A stretch of 64,000 nucleotides of DNA. Origin: PRS1 sp965250265. GTDB taxonomy: Bacteria > Bacteroidota > Bacteroidia > Flavobacteriales > Flavobacteriaceae. Numbering within the stretch: position 1 is the stretch's first letter; each line of letters begins with the position of its first letter. The stretch covers positions 682,001 through 746,000 of the forward strand of contig CBDFNO010000015.1 in NCBI GenBank assembly GCA_965250265.1, read 5' to 3'. This document shows, piece by piece, positions 53,639 to 63,747 of the stretch. The notes beneath the pieces were generated by a model. The model had not been told where the DNA came from, did no database searches, and worked only from the letters and a program-made list of their open reading frames with translations. The position numbers and the translations under genes are program-made.

Positions 53639-54748
53639 TTAGTATTTTAAAAATAGCTCTAATTTTTTATAATCATTATCCCCTAAATACAAGTAATCAG
53701 GAAGGTTTTCGAAATTTTTAAAAATTTGATCCTTTTTAGAATTTAATAAGTTAACGGCATTATTAATAGCAGATTCTTCTTTATAAAGTATTGATGTTCC
53801 AATATCGTATTGTAAAACTATTTCCTCTAAATAAGTGCCTTTACTGCATATTAAAGGGACTTTATAATACATACATTCATAAAGCTTATTTGGTAATGCT
53901 AATTTATTATTTAAAGAAACTTGGTCTGTATTATAAACTAAATAGATAATATCTAAGGATTTGTATATTTTTTCGGCATCTGTAAACGCATTATATGATC
54001 CAAAATAACTAATATTATTATACTTGTTTGCATAATCTTCTACAATATACTGATAATGGCCTTTTCCATAAACATGAATATCTACTTCTATACTATCTTT
54101 AAAAGTTTCAAATAACTTTATATATTCATCTTTTCTTAATAGTAGCCCAACAATACCTATAGTTGTTTTCTCATTTATATTCCGCTCAATTAAATTTTCA
54201 ATATTTATTTCGTCTGAAAGGAGTTTGTTTTCTAAAACAAACTCCTCCTTAATAAAGAAATTCTTAAAATGATAGTCATAATATTTTTTTGAGGTTACGA
54301 TTAACTTATCTATGTATTTTCTATATAATCTCCTTTCAAGATAACGCATGGCTTTTCCTGAAAAAGAATTAGTAAAAACAAATTCTCTTAAGTCAGAAAT
54401 CTCTATTACTGTTTTGGCTTTACTCTTTTTAAAAAAAGTAGCGGCAACATATAACATTAAAACATCGATATTATTAATCAGCAATACTTCAAATTCAACT
54501 TTATTAATTATTTGTTTAAGGTTTTTTATTGTTTTTAAGTAAACAGCTATTCTCTTTAATGGTTGTGAAGCATTAGGCAAAACACCCAAATCGTATTGTT
54601 TAACATTTTTAGCAATAGATTTATTAATATCGACTAGAGATTTTCTTTTAAAGTATAGAAGAGTAACTTTATTATTCTTAACTAAAAAATTAATCTGTTT
54701 TACAAATCTTGGGTTTGGTTGATGTGATATAAAAAATAATATATTCAT
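53639..54748 (-). CDS. glycosyltransferase, family 4-like
   Basis: A 369-residue protein with a GT-B layout: an N-terminal acceptor half (NILFFISHQPNPRFVKQI) and a C-terminal donor half (TTIGIVGLLLRKDEYIKLFE and VPLICSKGTYLEEIVLQYDIGTS in part). Sequence similarity to known enzymes appears distant, so the family is judged from overall pattern. The region from here to about 61 kb is visibly more AT-rich than the flanks. It is part of the leftward locus. Confidence 0.75.
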   Translation of the reverse strand: MNILFFISHQPNPRFVKQINFLVKNNKVTLLYFKRKSLVDINKSIAKNVKQYDLGVLPNASQPLKRIAVYLKTIKNLKQIINKVEFEVLLINNIDVLMLYVAATFFKKSKAKTVIEISDLREFVFTNSFSGKAMRYLERRLYRKYIDKLIVTSKKYYDYHFKNFFIKEEFVLENKLLSDEINIENLIERNINEKTTIGIVGLLLRKDEYIKLFETFKDSIEVDIHVYGKGHYQYIVEDYANKYNNISYFGSYNAFTDAEKIYKSLDIIYLVYNTDQVSLNNKLALPNKLYECMYYKVPLICSKGTYLEEIVLQYDIGTSILYKEESAINNAVNLLNSKKDQIFKNFENLPDYLYLGDNDYKKLELFLKY

Positions 54749-54768
54749 TTAAAAATAAATACTGAATG

Positions 54769-55941
54769 CTACTTTTGTGTTATAATTTTATAATTTGTGT
54801 TACCAAAAACAGTATATAGCAATGTAACACACATAAAACTCTTAAAAAAATTTCCTGCAAAAAACGCACATATTAATACTATTATTAACATATGAGTCTT
54901 ATAACAATTCTTGGCTTTTTTAAAGAACTCTTTTTTTAAAAAAAATAAAAAAAGTAACAGACCAAAAATACCAAAAAGCGAAAATAAATCAAAAAACTCA
55001 AACTCTACTTTAAACGAAGCGTATTTGTTTCCTCCAATTAAATAATTGTAAAACATCCAATTATCACTCATAAAACCAATAGTCTTATCAAGCAACAAAT
55101 CTCTAGTTGATGTGAGTACTGTTATAATGTTGTTTTCTTTATACAATATCTCTCCATTTGGTAAATATCTTATTAAAAAAACATCGATTTGATTTCTAAA
55201 AAACAAATATATTATTGGGATTGTTAAAATAATTAGTCCAGTAATTTTTTTATAATTAATAGATAATACATAAATAAAAAACAAAGTGAGGAAAAGCCAT
55301 ATGATTTTTGTTCCTAAGAAAACAGAAAAGGAAAGAAACAGTAGGAGCAAGAATTTATTTTTTTTATTTTCTACATAATCAAAATATGCCAATGTAATTA
55401 AAAAAATAAAAAAATAACTTGCCTCTGATGTTTTTAAGAAAATGCCATTAAAACCAAATCTATTAGTGTTTTGGTATGACCGAAACAGTTCTATATCTGC
55501 TAAAAACCCAATTATCATTAATATACAACTAATTATTCCAACATTTATCACGGCTTTTTTTAAACCCTCCAATAAATGCATTTTTAAATTTTCTTTTAAA
55601 GAATTAAAAAATGTGATTAGTATAAAAAAATAAGAATATAGAGATAGGGTATATAGTTGCTTTAAAATAGTTTCAATATTTGAGTTTTGATATAATAACA
55701 AAAAAGCACTGAATGAAGATAATAGAACAAGAAAAAATAGTATTACATATTTATGCTTTTTAAAATCAAAAGCTTTAATTAATAAGAATAGTAATACTAT
55801 ATTAATTAAAGCTTTTGGTATTAAGCTAAATCTAGGTAAAATATTTAAATTATAGGTTAATATTATTTTAGTAATAAAATCAAAAGTTATCACTATATAA
55901 AATAGTATTGCCGATATTCTCTTTAGTTTAAAAAAACTCAT
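54769..55941 (-). CDS. polysaccharide polymerase-like membrane protein
   Basis: A 390-residue protein with about 10-11 predicted transmembrane helices and a large central loop (about 265-310, QIDVFLIRYLPNGEILY...), the layout of Wzy or O-antigen ligase proteins. Sequence conservation in this class is low, so naming rests on topology and on its place between a glycosyltransferase and a Wzx gene. Three proteins of this kind occur in the locus. Confidence 0.68.
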   Translation of the reverse strand: MSFFKLKRISAILFYIVITFDFITKIILTYNLNILPRFSLIPKALINIVLLFLLIKAFDFKKHKYVILFFLVLLSSFSAFLLLYQNSNIETILKQLYTLSLYSYFFILITFFNSLKENLKMHLLEGLKKAVINVGIISCILMIIGFLADIELFRSYQNTNRFGFNGIFLKTSEASYFFIFLITLAYFDYVENKKNKFLLLLFLSFSVFLGTKIIWLFLTLFFIYVLSINYKKITGLIILTIPIIYLFFRNQIDVFLIRYLPNGEILYKENNIITVLTSTRDLLLDKTIGFMSDNWMFYNYLIGGNKYASFKVEFEFFDLFSLFGIFGLLLFLFFLKKEFFKKAKNCYKTHMLIIVLICAFFAGNFFKSFMCVTLLYTVFGNTNYKIITQK

Positions 55942-55945
55942 ACTC

Positions 55946-57235
55946 TTATAGTTTATTTACCTTATGCTTGTAATAGGATATCATTATAAACATAAAAACT
56001 ACTCCAAGGATAAGATTAGAGATTATCATTGATCTGGCTCCCATAATATTTTGGTTAATTAGTATCACAAAAAGTATAATTGTTCCTATATCTCTAATAA
56101 TTCTAAAGCTAAGCATTGTCCAATTAAGATTTTTTGACATATATGCTTGAGCATATACATTACTTATGCTAACAAAAATTGTAGTGAAAATAGATATTCG
56201 GATCAAATTGCCAAGACCAGAAAAAGATTCGCCATATAAGGATGCAACATAATCATTAAACATAAAAATTATGGCACACGGAACTAAAGTTGCCAGAAAA
56301 TTAATTATAAGAATAGTATTTAAAATCGATCTGTGTTTTTTATTATCATTTTGTACTTCAGATAAGTGAGATAAAACAACATTTCTTAAAATTCCTGGAA
56401 TAAATAAAATAACTGCATTCAGTTGTATTGCTGCAATATACATCCCTAGTTCACCGAATGATGAAAAGTATATTATTAAAAAACTAATTAACCAGGACAT
56501 TACAGCGTAAACGGCTTCCTGTATAGCTATAGGTAAAGAATAAGTTAAGATTTTTTTATTTGTTTTTTTATTTTTTATTTGCTTTACATTTCTTATTTGT
56601 TTTCTTATTAACCTATAATTAATAATCACATTCATTCCTTGCACAAAAACTAGAGCTAATAAAGCGCCTTTAAGCCCTAGGTAGTAAGTAAAAGCAACAC
56701 TAGTGGTAAAAGCAAAAAAACCAATAAAAGTATTTACTTTAGCCATTTTTTTAAACAGCCCCAATCCAGCTAAAAACCCAATATATAACAAATTTAGACT
56801 GTTTAAAATCACTAATATTGAAACAAGTGCTAGGTACTGCCCAAGTGCCTCATTTTCTAAAATGTCTACAGCAATTTTTTTTGCAAAAACAAGTACTATA
56901 CAACAAATCAAGCTACTGAAAATAATGACGCTTTTTTGAATGAAATGAAATATCCCCCTTAACTGTTCTGGATATTTGTCTTTATAATCTGCTACAAATT
57001 TGGTTGCTGTATAACCCAATCCAAATGAAACAAATAAGCCAAGAGAGATGAACGTGCTCTTAATTATACTAAACTCTCCAAAAATATCTTTGCCTAAAAT
57101 TCTTGCAACAATAATTCCAGCAAATAATGACAGACCCTTAAAAATAATATTGCCCAAAAGAGCCCAAATCGAATCGACGATTAATTTGTTTTTAAAAAGA
57201 TTCAATAATTGTTTTTTCAAAATTACATTTGCCAT
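55946..57235 (-). CDS. Wzx-type oligosaccharide flippase
   Basis: A 429-residue MOP-superfamily membrane protein with about 12 helices. The N-terminus contains SIWALLGNIIFKGLSLFAGIIVARILGKDIFGEF (in part), the typical flippase opening. It would move the undecaprenyl-linked repeat unit across the inner membrane. It lies 4 bp from the polymerase-like gene and 3 bp from the beta-propeller gene. It is the flippase of this locus, distinct from the dut-linked one at 15242. Confidence 0.9.
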   Translation of the reverse strand: MANVILKKQLLNLFKNKLIVDSIWALLGNIIFKGLSLFAGIIVARILGKDIFGEFSIIKSTFISLGLFVSFGLGYTATKFVADYKDKYPEQLRGIFHFIQKSVIIFSSLICCIVLVFAKKIAVDILENEALGQYLALVSILVILNSLNLLYIGFLAGLGLFKKMAKVNTFIGFFAFTTSVAFTYYLGLKGALLALVFVQGMNVIINYRLIRKQIRNVKQIKNKKTNKKILTYSLPIAIQEAVYAVMSWLISFLIIYFSSFGELGMYIAAIQLNAVILFIPGILRNVVLSHLSEVQNDNKKHRSILNTILIINFLATLVPCAIIFMFNDYVASLYGESFSGLGNLIRISIFTTIFVSISNVYAQAYMSKNLNWTMLSFRIIRDIGTIILFVILINQNIMGARSMIISNLILGVVFMFIMISYYKHKVNKL

Positions 57236-57238
57236 AAA

Positions 57239-58162
57239 TTATTCTCTACAAAGTAAGTTTTTATAAAATATATATCCTTTTCTACTTGAATAGATAAATT
57301 TATTTTTTGTAAAATCAAAAGTTGAAATATAATCGTTTGATTCATACAAAGTTTTTGTTTCTTTACTATTAATATCGGTTTGGGCAATTTTTTTGTCAAA
57401 TGAAGACGATATTAAGCTAGTATTGGTTTTAAATTTTAATTTAGTAATTATACTACTATGTGGTTGTAATATGGTTTTTGTATTATAGTTTTCATCTAGT
57501 ATAATTATCGAACCATCAAAACATCCTACAGCAATCTTTTGACCATTAGGAGATATTGCTATTTTAGTAAGTGTTCTTTTTAAGTTTATTTCTTTTGTTA
57601 ATCTATATTGTTCATTATTTTTCTTGCTAATTTTTAATGTTCCATCATTTGATATAGAAATAAGATGATTATTTATAATTCTTAAATCACTTACAATTCC
57701 ATTGTGCTTATTTATTATTTTTATCTTTTGAGTTCGTAAATCACATGTTATGATATTTCCGTTTTTTAAACCTACAATCAAATTGTCTTTTTGAAAGACC
57801 ATTTCGCTAGTAACAATACTTTCAAGTTTAAAAGTATGTATTATCTTTTCTGACTCAAAAAGGCTATAAAAATTAATGCTAGCATTATAGCTTGCAATTG
57901 CTAAAATTAATTTATTATAGTTTACTGTTGCGGTAATTACCCCTCCGTTGATAGACGAAAAAATATACTTCTCATTTTTTCTTATATAATATAATGTGTT
58001 TTCGTTATTTGCATGTAATAATAAATCATTCCCATAAAAATTTAACACTCTAGGATTTAACTTTTCATTTGTTTTAACTATGCATTGGTTTAAATCTATT
58101 TGAGCACTAATATTTATTGAAATTATTATTATTATTATTATTAAATATTGTTTTTTAGTCAT
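57239..58162 (-). CDS. secreted WD40-like beta-propeller protein
   Basis: A 307-residue protein with a signal peptide (about 1-21) whose hydrophobic core is a run of seven isoleucines encoded by an (ATT)7 repeat. The mature protein has repeated WD40-like blades, for example GNIITCDLRTQKIKII, DGTLKISKKN and DGSIIILDENYNTKTI. Beta-propellers bind proteins or sugars. Being embedded between wzx and a ligase-like gene, with gaps of 3 and 42 bp, it probably helps glycan export or surface assembly. That role is inferred. Confidence 0.75.
   Translation of the reverse strand: MTKKQYLIIIIIIISINISAQIDLNQCIVKTNEKLNPRVLNFYGNDLLLHANNENTLYYIRKNEKYIFSSINGGVITATVNYNKLILAIASYNASINFYSLFESEKIIHTFKLESIVTSEMVFQKDNLIVGLKNGNIITCDLRTQKIKIINKHNGIVSDLRIINNHLISISNDGTLKISKKNNEQYRLTKEINLKRTLTKIAISPNGQKIAVGCFDGSIIILDENYNTKTILQPHSSIITKLKFKTNTSLISSSFDKKIAQTDINSKETKTLYESNDYISTFDFTKNKFIYSSRKGYIFYKNLLCRE
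58122..58142. repeat. (ATT)7 trinucleotide repeat in the beta-propeller signal peptide
   Basis: Seven ATT units on the plus strand encode the poly-Ile core of the signal peptide. Length changes by slippage would stay in frame and alter only the hydrophobic core. Confidence 0.85.
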
Positions 58163-58204
58163 TTTTTAAAACTTATTTGTTTTGCATGAAAAAAATTAAA
58201 ATTT

Positions 58205-59365
58205 TTAAATACCCTTAAGCGTTGGTTCAGTAATTAAAAATACTGCCGTGAAAAATGCAAAAAAATAAATACCATGTTGTAATATTAACTGAGACTCCAC
58301 TAGCATTAATAAAAAACAACATAAAACAAAATAAAATATCAGCATACTTTGTGTTTTTAATGTTTTCAATATTAAAAAATAAAAAATAAAAAATAAAGAT
58401 AAAATCCCAAGCAAACCAATTCCTAAAAATGTTTGAAAAAATTGATTATGTGTATTTAGTTTTCTGTCAATTCCATTATAAAAACCCTGTAAATAATATG
58501 ACTTATCTAGTTCCATTTGTACATCTCCAATTCCAACTCCAAAAATAAAGTTATTTGAAATTACTTTAAGGGTTGAATTCCAAATTTCAAATCGTTCGAC
58601 CAAAGAAACTGTCCAATTTCTTCCCGATATTATTTCATCTAACAAAAAGTAGTCCTTAAAAATAAAAAACAAGAACCCAGAAATCACTAGAGGTGAAATT
58701 ATTATATATTCCTTTTTATATTTAAAAAATTCAATTGTTAAAATAATTACATATAAAATCAATCCAATTTTGCTTCTTAAAAAGAATATCATCCAAAAAA
58801 GGGATATTATTAAAACAACTCTAATCCATATCTTATTTTTTGTTTGCAAATTTAAAATCGCATAAAATGCAATTATTAAGTAAACACTAAAATAAGAAGG
58901 GTGAATATCTATTGGTTTTGTGAAATACGAAAATCCCTCTTTTAATGGTATTGGATCTAATTTAAAATTATAAATAGCTAGTCCAAAACAATATATAAAT
59001 GCAATTATATTACCTAAAAAAAAAGATTTTAAAATAACTCTTAATTCTTTTTTTGAAATAACTCCTTTGCCTATAAGAGATATTGGGATTAATATTAATG
59101 GAGATATCTTTATTATTTCTTTTAATCCCTGATTAATATCCTTTGAAAAGGTTAAAGACACTAGGTTAATAATAAAGAATATAACAAGGCTTATTGTGAA
59201 GTGATTAATACTAATTTTTTTTCGGACTATATAAACATCATAAATAAAGAAAAAAAATAGTAAAACAATTAAAATTGAGTTTACATTTAAGATTCTACTT
59301 AAGGGCATGAAAAAAGCAAACAAAACTAAAACAATGCAATACTTATCTGTTTGAATATTTATCAT
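58205..59365 (-). CDS. O-antigen ligase/polymerase family membrane protein
   Basis: A 386-residue protein with about 10-12 helices and a periplasmic loop holding ERFEIWNSTLKVISNNFIFGVGIGDVQ (about 230-255, in part) and NTHNQFFQTFLGIGLLG, the Wzy_C/WaaL signature. It would join or polymerise undecaprenyl-linked glycans. It overlaps the upstream polymerase-like gene by 4 nt. Ligase versus polymerase cannot be decided from sequence. Confidence 0.85.
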   Translation of the reverse strand: MINIQTDKYCIVLVLFAFFMPLSRILNVNSILIVLLFFFFIYDVYIVRKKISINHFTISLVIFFIINLVSLTFSKDINQGLKEIIKISPLILIPISLIGKGVISKKELRVILKSFFLGNIIAFIYCFGLAIYNFKLDPIPLKEGFSYFTKPIDIHPSYFSVYLIIAFYAILNLQTKNKIWIRVVLIISLFWMIFFLRSKIGLILYVIILTIEFFKYKKEYIIISPLVISGFLFFIFKDYFLLDEIISGRNWTVSLVERFEIWNSTLKVISNNFIFGVGIGDVQMELDKSYYLQGFYNGIDRKLNTHNQFFQTFLGIGLLGILSLFFIFYFLILKTLKTQSMLIFYFVLCCFLLMLVESQLILQHGIYFFAFFTAVFLITEPTLKGI

Positions 59366-60708
59366 GAAAATTTAATTTGAGAAATAGTTCGTAAGATAAT
59401 TTTATAAAAAAGAAAGAGTGTTATCAATATAAAAAAATACACCAAGAAAATATCTAATCCTGAACCTCTTACTAATACTAGATAAAGCTCATAAGTGTAT
59501 AATAAATATGCATAATTTAAAATATTTCTATTCTTAATTAGTTTAAAAATGTTCTTATAAACAACATTATATAGTAACATAAATGGAATTATTAATATTA
59601 TTGCAAACCAACCGAAATTTAAATAAAATTCTGATTGAACACTTACGGGATACGAACCTCCTTTTTCTCTAAAAGCTGAATCAAATGTACTTGTATAATG
59701 ATCAATAGCACTCTTTGGCTTATCTTTATATGCACTGCGAGGGATAAATATGAAAAAAGGTTTAATCATCGTCTCACCATAAAGTAAAGACATCTTGTCT
59801 TTATTTATATACTCTATAACATTGTTAGAATGCAAATACGTTGAAGATATCTCTAGATTATTTGCTATTGAAGGAATGAAGGCTTCCATTTTAATATAAT
59901 TAACAACATTTTTTGAAGCATCAAGAAAATTTGTAGATTTAAACCCTCCATATCCTCTTAAAATTGACATTACAAGTATTAAATAAATTACAAATGAAAA
60001 ACCTATAAATGAATAAAATGTTTTTTTAAAAGAAAATTTAAATTTAAGCCTAGATGTTTCAAGAAGAATAATAGGTAGTAATAAAAAAATGGCTTCCCTT
60101 TTACTCTCTGTTGAAAATAGCGAAAAAAGGAGAATAACAAAAAGGTAAATAAATATTCTTTTTTTGAAATTAATCCTTTCATAAACAATAATAAAAATGC
60201 AAATTGCTAATAAACTTTTAGCTACAATTGAAAATTCATACTCAAAAAATAAAGAAATTATAAAAAATAAAATTGTAACAAAAAAAATAATTTTATAGTT
60301 GATTTTTTTTAAGTCTGCAATTAAATATTTTTTTGATTTGAAATCAATTTTAATAAAGTAACATAATAAAATTATTAAATTAATTAAGTTAAAATATCCT
60401 ATCCTTAATGAAAAAAAGTTCCAATTTTTATAATCAGGGAGTAATTTTGTGAAAACCAAATCGTTGGAAAACAAATAACTCCCAAACATAAAGTTTAAAT
60501 TTATATAAGATATAGCTATGACACTTGGAGATAAAATAAACCTAAATCCCTTTTCTTTTAAACTAATTGCTAAAGCAAATAAAATAATTTGTAAAATACA
60601 ATAGTTATAAAACTCGTAATCAAATGCTGTTTTATTATCTAAAAAAAAAGGAATAAATGTAAAAAAGCAAAAGATTAATAAAATTAAATATTGGTTTTGC
60701 TTTTTCAA
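59362..60708 (-). CDS. oligosaccharide repeat-unit polymerase-like membrane protein
   Basis: A 448-residue protein with about 11-12 helices. It has the loop MIKPFFIFIPRSAYKDKPKS (about 315-335), whose PRxxYKDKP core is a feature of many repeat-unit polymerases (Wzy/EpsG-like). It is very AT-rich and dominated by Ile, Phe, Leu and Lys. It is the best candidate for the Wzy polymerase, while 58205 may be the ligase. Confidence 0.78.
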   Translation of the reverse strand: MKKQNQYLILLIFCFFTFIPFFLDNKTAFDYEFYNYCILQIILFALAISLKEKGFRFILSPSVIAISYINLNFMFGSYLFSNDLVFTKLLPDYKNWNFFSLRIGYFNLINLIILLCYFIKIDFKSKKYLIADLKKINYKIIFFVTILFFIISLFFEYEFSIVAKSLLAICIFIIVYERINFKKRIFIYLFVILLFSLFSTESKREAIFLLLPIILLETSRLKFKFSFKKTFYSFIGFSFVIYLILVMSILRGYGGFKSTNFLDASKNVVNYIKMEAFIPSIANNLEISSTYLHSNNVIEYINKDKMSLLYGETMIKPFFIFIPRSAYKDKPKSAIDHYTSTFDSAFREKGGSYPVSVQSEFYLNFGWFAIILIIPFMLLYNVVYKNIFKLIKNRNILNYAYLLYTYELYLVLVRGSGLDIFLVYFFILITLFLFYKIILRTISQIKFS

Positions 60709-60709
60709 A

Positions 60710-61249
60710 TTAAAATTTTACATTTCTTATTTTTAAAATCCTATCATTTAATACCCCGTCTTTGGTATAAAAATAAACTTTTAACAAATTGAAGTCTTTT
60801 GTTTTTATTTCAAAATTTTCTATTAGTATTACTGGTATTTTATCGAGTAACTGTATTTTAACTTTTTGTCCTTTACTTTTATATTTCTTTCTTTTTTCAT
60901 TAACAAGCACAGATAAATTTTCTGGATATGCAACAAATCCTAAATTGTATTTTTCAGCTATTTTAAAATTACTATTTTCATTTAAAAATAATATAATGCC
61001 ATATTTATTGTCTTCAAATTCTGAAACAGCAATTTCATTAACTTGAATATCGTCAGAAAAAAGATATCCATTATCAAAAATAAAGTTTAAATTGTTTGGT
61101 ATCTCTTCTAATTTAGGGAAATTATTCACTGCTTCTTTTATTTCAGTTAAATATTTATCTTTATTCTCCACTGAAATTCCTTCTTTTGTTGTTTCACTTC
61201 TGCATGAAAACATAATAATTGTAACTGCTATTAATAAAACTTTCTTCAT
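60710..61249 (-). CDS. hypothetical lipoprotein in the polysaccharide locus
   Basis: A 179-residue lipoprotein (lipobox MFSC, Cys16). The mature part is mixed alpha/beta, with SDDIQVNEIAVSEFEDNKYGIILFLNE (about 74-100, in part). I do not recognise a domain. Its gene lies 1 bp before the polymerase-like gene and 12 bp after wecC, so it is cotranscribed with glycan genes. It may have an outer-membrane role in export or attachment. Confidence 0.7.
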   Translation of the reverse strand: MKKVLLIAVTIIMFSCRSETTKEGISVENKDKYLTEIKEAVNNFPKLEEIPNNLNFIFDNGYLFSDDIQVNEIAVSEFEDNKYGIILFLNENSNFKIAEKYNLGFVAYPENLSVLVNEKRKKYKSKGQKVKIQLLDKIPVILIENFEIKTKDFNLLKVYFYTKDGVLNDRILKIRNVKF

Positions 61250-61261
61250 TTTTAAAATTCT

Positions 61262-62467
61262 TTATTGATTTGTTACATTGCAAAAATCTAATGATATTAA
61301 ATTAGTTTTTAGAGTTTTAAATTCATTATGGGCTACCAAATATACAATAATATCAACTTGTTTAAGAGCTTCTTCAATAGCAAAAATATGAAGCATCTCA
61401 TGAGATTCAATATTAGGTTCAACTGCCATTATTTCAAATCCTTCTGCAATTAACGTTTTTGTGACCAACAAAGCCGGAGACTCCCTTAAATCATCAATAT
61501 TTGGTTTAAAAGCTAATCCCATTGCTGCAATCTTAGGTTTCTTTCCATTATCTAACTCAAACTGTAAGGCTACGCTTTTTATTTTTTCGATAACCCATTG
61601 TGTTTTATTGTTGTTTATTTCTCTAGCTAAACGAATAATTTTTGCTTCGTTTGGAAATTTAGAAACTATAAACCAAGGATCTACTGCTATACAATGTCCT
61701 CCTACTCCTGTTCCAGGTTGTAAAATATTTACTCTTGGGTGTTTATTTGCTAAACGTATAAGTTCCCAAACATTTATCTCTGCTTTTTCACATAACATAG
61801 ATAACTCATTAGCAAAAGCTATTTGTACATCTCTAGAAGAATTCTCTACTAACTTACACATTTCTGCTGTTCTTGAATTAGTCCTGTGTAATTCTCCCTT
61901 TACAAAATGCTTATAAAAAGTTACAGCTTTATCGGTAGAAGCCTCATTTATTCCTCCTATTGCTCTGTCATTGTGTTCTAGTTCATATATAACATTTCCT
62001 GGTAAAACTCGTTCTGGGCAATAAGCCATAAATAATTTTTGATTAAATTCTGGTCTTTTAGAAAAAATAATCTTTTTCATTTTTTCAGTTGTTCCAACTG
62101 GACTTGTAGATTCAATAATTACTAAAGCTCCTTCTTTTAAAGTAGGCAATATTGCTCTTATTGCAGATTCGATATAAGAAATGTCCGGCTCAAAATCTCC
62201 TTTAAAAGGAGTTGGAACAGCAATTAAATACACATCTGCCTCAACTGGAGTTGTACTCGCTTTTAAATAATTTTCTTTTACAACATGATGTACCAAACCA
62301 TCTAAATCTGGCTCAACAATATGGATTTGTCCTTTATTAATAGTATCAACTACGTGTTGGTTAATATCAATTCCTGTTACATTAATGCCTTTACTTGCAA
62401 TTAATGCTGCTGTTGGGAGGCCAATGTATCCCAATCCAATCATGACAACACTTGGTTTAACGCTCAT
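61262..62467 (-). CDS. wecC: UDP-N-acetyl-D-mannosamine dehydrogenase
   Basis: A 401-residue NAD-dependent enzyme that oxidises UDP-ManNAc to UDP-ManNAcA. The NAD motif GLGYIGLPTAA is at 11-21, and the catalytic Cys259 is in GTGVGGHCIAVDPWF. The GVGGHC form separates it from the UDP-glucose dehydrogenase at 42582 (GYGGSC). It follows wecB by 3 bp, so both steps come from one message. Confidence 0.93.
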   Translation of the reverse strand: MSVKPSVVMIGLGYIGLPTAALIASKGINVTGIDINQHVVDTINKGQIHIVEPDLDGLVHHVVKENYLKASTTPVEADVYLIAVPTPFKGDFEPDISYIESAIRAILPTLKEGALVIIESTSPVGTTEKMKKIIFSKRPEFNQKLFMAYCPERVLPGNVIYELEHNDRAIGGINEASTDKAVTFYKHFVKGELHRTNSRTAEMCKLVENSSRDVQIAFANELSMLCEKAEINVWELIRLANKHPRVNILQPGTGVGGHCIAVDPWFIVSKFPNEAKIIRLAREINNNKTQWVIEKIKSVALQFELDNGKKPKIAAMGLAFKPNIDDLRESPALLVTKTLIAEGFEIMAVEPNIESHEMLHIFAIEEALKQVDIIVYLVAHNEFKTLKTNLISLDFCNVTNQ

Positions 62468-62470
62468 ATA

Positions 62471-63604
62471 CTATAACTTTGAAATAAATTCAACTATTTT
62501 TTGACAAGCATTGCCATCTCCGTAAGGATTGTGTAACATACTCATCGAGTTATAAAGTTCTTTATTATTTAAAAGTCTGTTTGTTTCATTAATTATTTTG
62601 GCTACATTTGTGCCAACTAACAAAACTGTTCCCGCATCAACTGCTTCTGGACGTTCTGTAGTATCACGTATAACCAATACTGGCTTACCTAAACTAGGTG
62701 CTTCTTCTTGAACACCTCCACTGTCTGTAATTATTAAATATGATTTGTCCATTAACCAAACAAAAGCCGGATAAGATAATGGACTGACTAATTTAATATT
62801 AGCAATATTAGTAAGCAGCTCGTATACAGGCTTCTGTACATTAGGGTTTAAATGCACTGGGTAAATTATTTGGACATCTGTATTGTCCAATGCTATCTGT
62901 TTTAAAGCACTACAAATATCAATAAATCCTTGTCCATGGTTTTCTCTTCTATGCCCTGTAACTAAAATTAATCGCTTAGAGTCATCAACTAATACTTTTA
63001 AATTATCTATTTCGCTATCTTGGAAATTTGATGAAGTAACTTTCGTAGTGCTAAATTGTAAAGCATCTATAACTGTATTTCCAGTAACTAATATATTCGA
63101 GTCTAAAACATTTTCGTTTAATAAATTTTGCTTAGATGTATTGGTGGGTGAAAAATGATAGTCTGAAATGCTCCCTGCGATACTTCTATTTATCTCTTCT
63201 GGGAAAGGGGATCGTTTGTTAAACGTTCTTAATCCTGCTTCAATATGACATACTTTTGCTCCAGAATAAAAAGCTGCAATACTTGCTGCCATTGTTGTTG
63301 TTGTATCTCCATGAACATAAACATAATCTGGTTTAAACTCTTCTAATACAGGCTTAAGATAAGTTATAATATCTGCTGTTAAAGAATAAAGATTTTGATT
63401 TGGTTTCATTAAATTAAGGTCATAATCTGGAATAATTTCAAAGAATGATAATACTTGATCCAACATCTCTCTGTGTTGTGCAGTTATACAAACTTTGGTT
63501 TCAAATTTTTCGTTATGTTTAAAAAATTCCTTAACTAAAGGAGCCATTTTAATAGCCTCTGGTCTAGTACCAAATACAATAAGTATTCTCTTTTTATTTT
63601 TCAT
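62471..63604 (-). CDS. wecB: UDP-N-acetylglucosamine 2-epimerase (non-hydrolysing)
   Basis: A 377-residue GT-B-fold epimerase that makes UDP-ManNAc. Motifs: FGTRPEAIK at 11-19, HGDTTTT at 98-104, HIEAGLRT at 120-127 and TGHRREN near 215. It is the first gene of the leftward polysaccharide locus. A possible -7 box TATTTTTG lies on the minus strand at 63667-63660, with a TTG at a suboptimal 16-bp spacing. Confidence 0.95.
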   Translation of the reverse strand: MKNKKRILIVFGTRPEAIKMAPLVKEFFKHNEKFETKVCITAQHREMLDQVLSFFEIIPDYDLNLMKPNQNLYSLTADIITYLKPVLEEFKPDYVYVHGDTTTTMAASIAAFYSGAKVCHIEAGLRTFNKRSPFPEEINRSIAGSISDYHFSPTNTSKQNLLNENVLDSNILVTGNTVIDALQFSTTKVTSSNFQDSEIDNLKVLVDDSKRLILVTGHRRENHGQGFIDICSALKQIALDNTDVQIIYPVHLNPNVQKPVYELLTNIANIKLVSPLSYPAFVWLMDKSYLIITDSGGVQEEAPSLGKPVLVIRDTTERPEAVDAGTVLLVGTNVAKIINETNRLLNNKELYNSMSMLHNPYGDGNACQKIVEFISKL

Positions 63605-63747
63605 TTTAGAACTTTAGGGGCCTATTTTGAATTTAATAAAATTATTTTTTGTCTTTTAGCAAAAATAATATATTTTCTCACTCCAACGGGGTTTATTTTG
63701 TCTGAAAAATTGTTTTCCAATAAAATCAATTTAACAAAACATTTTGC

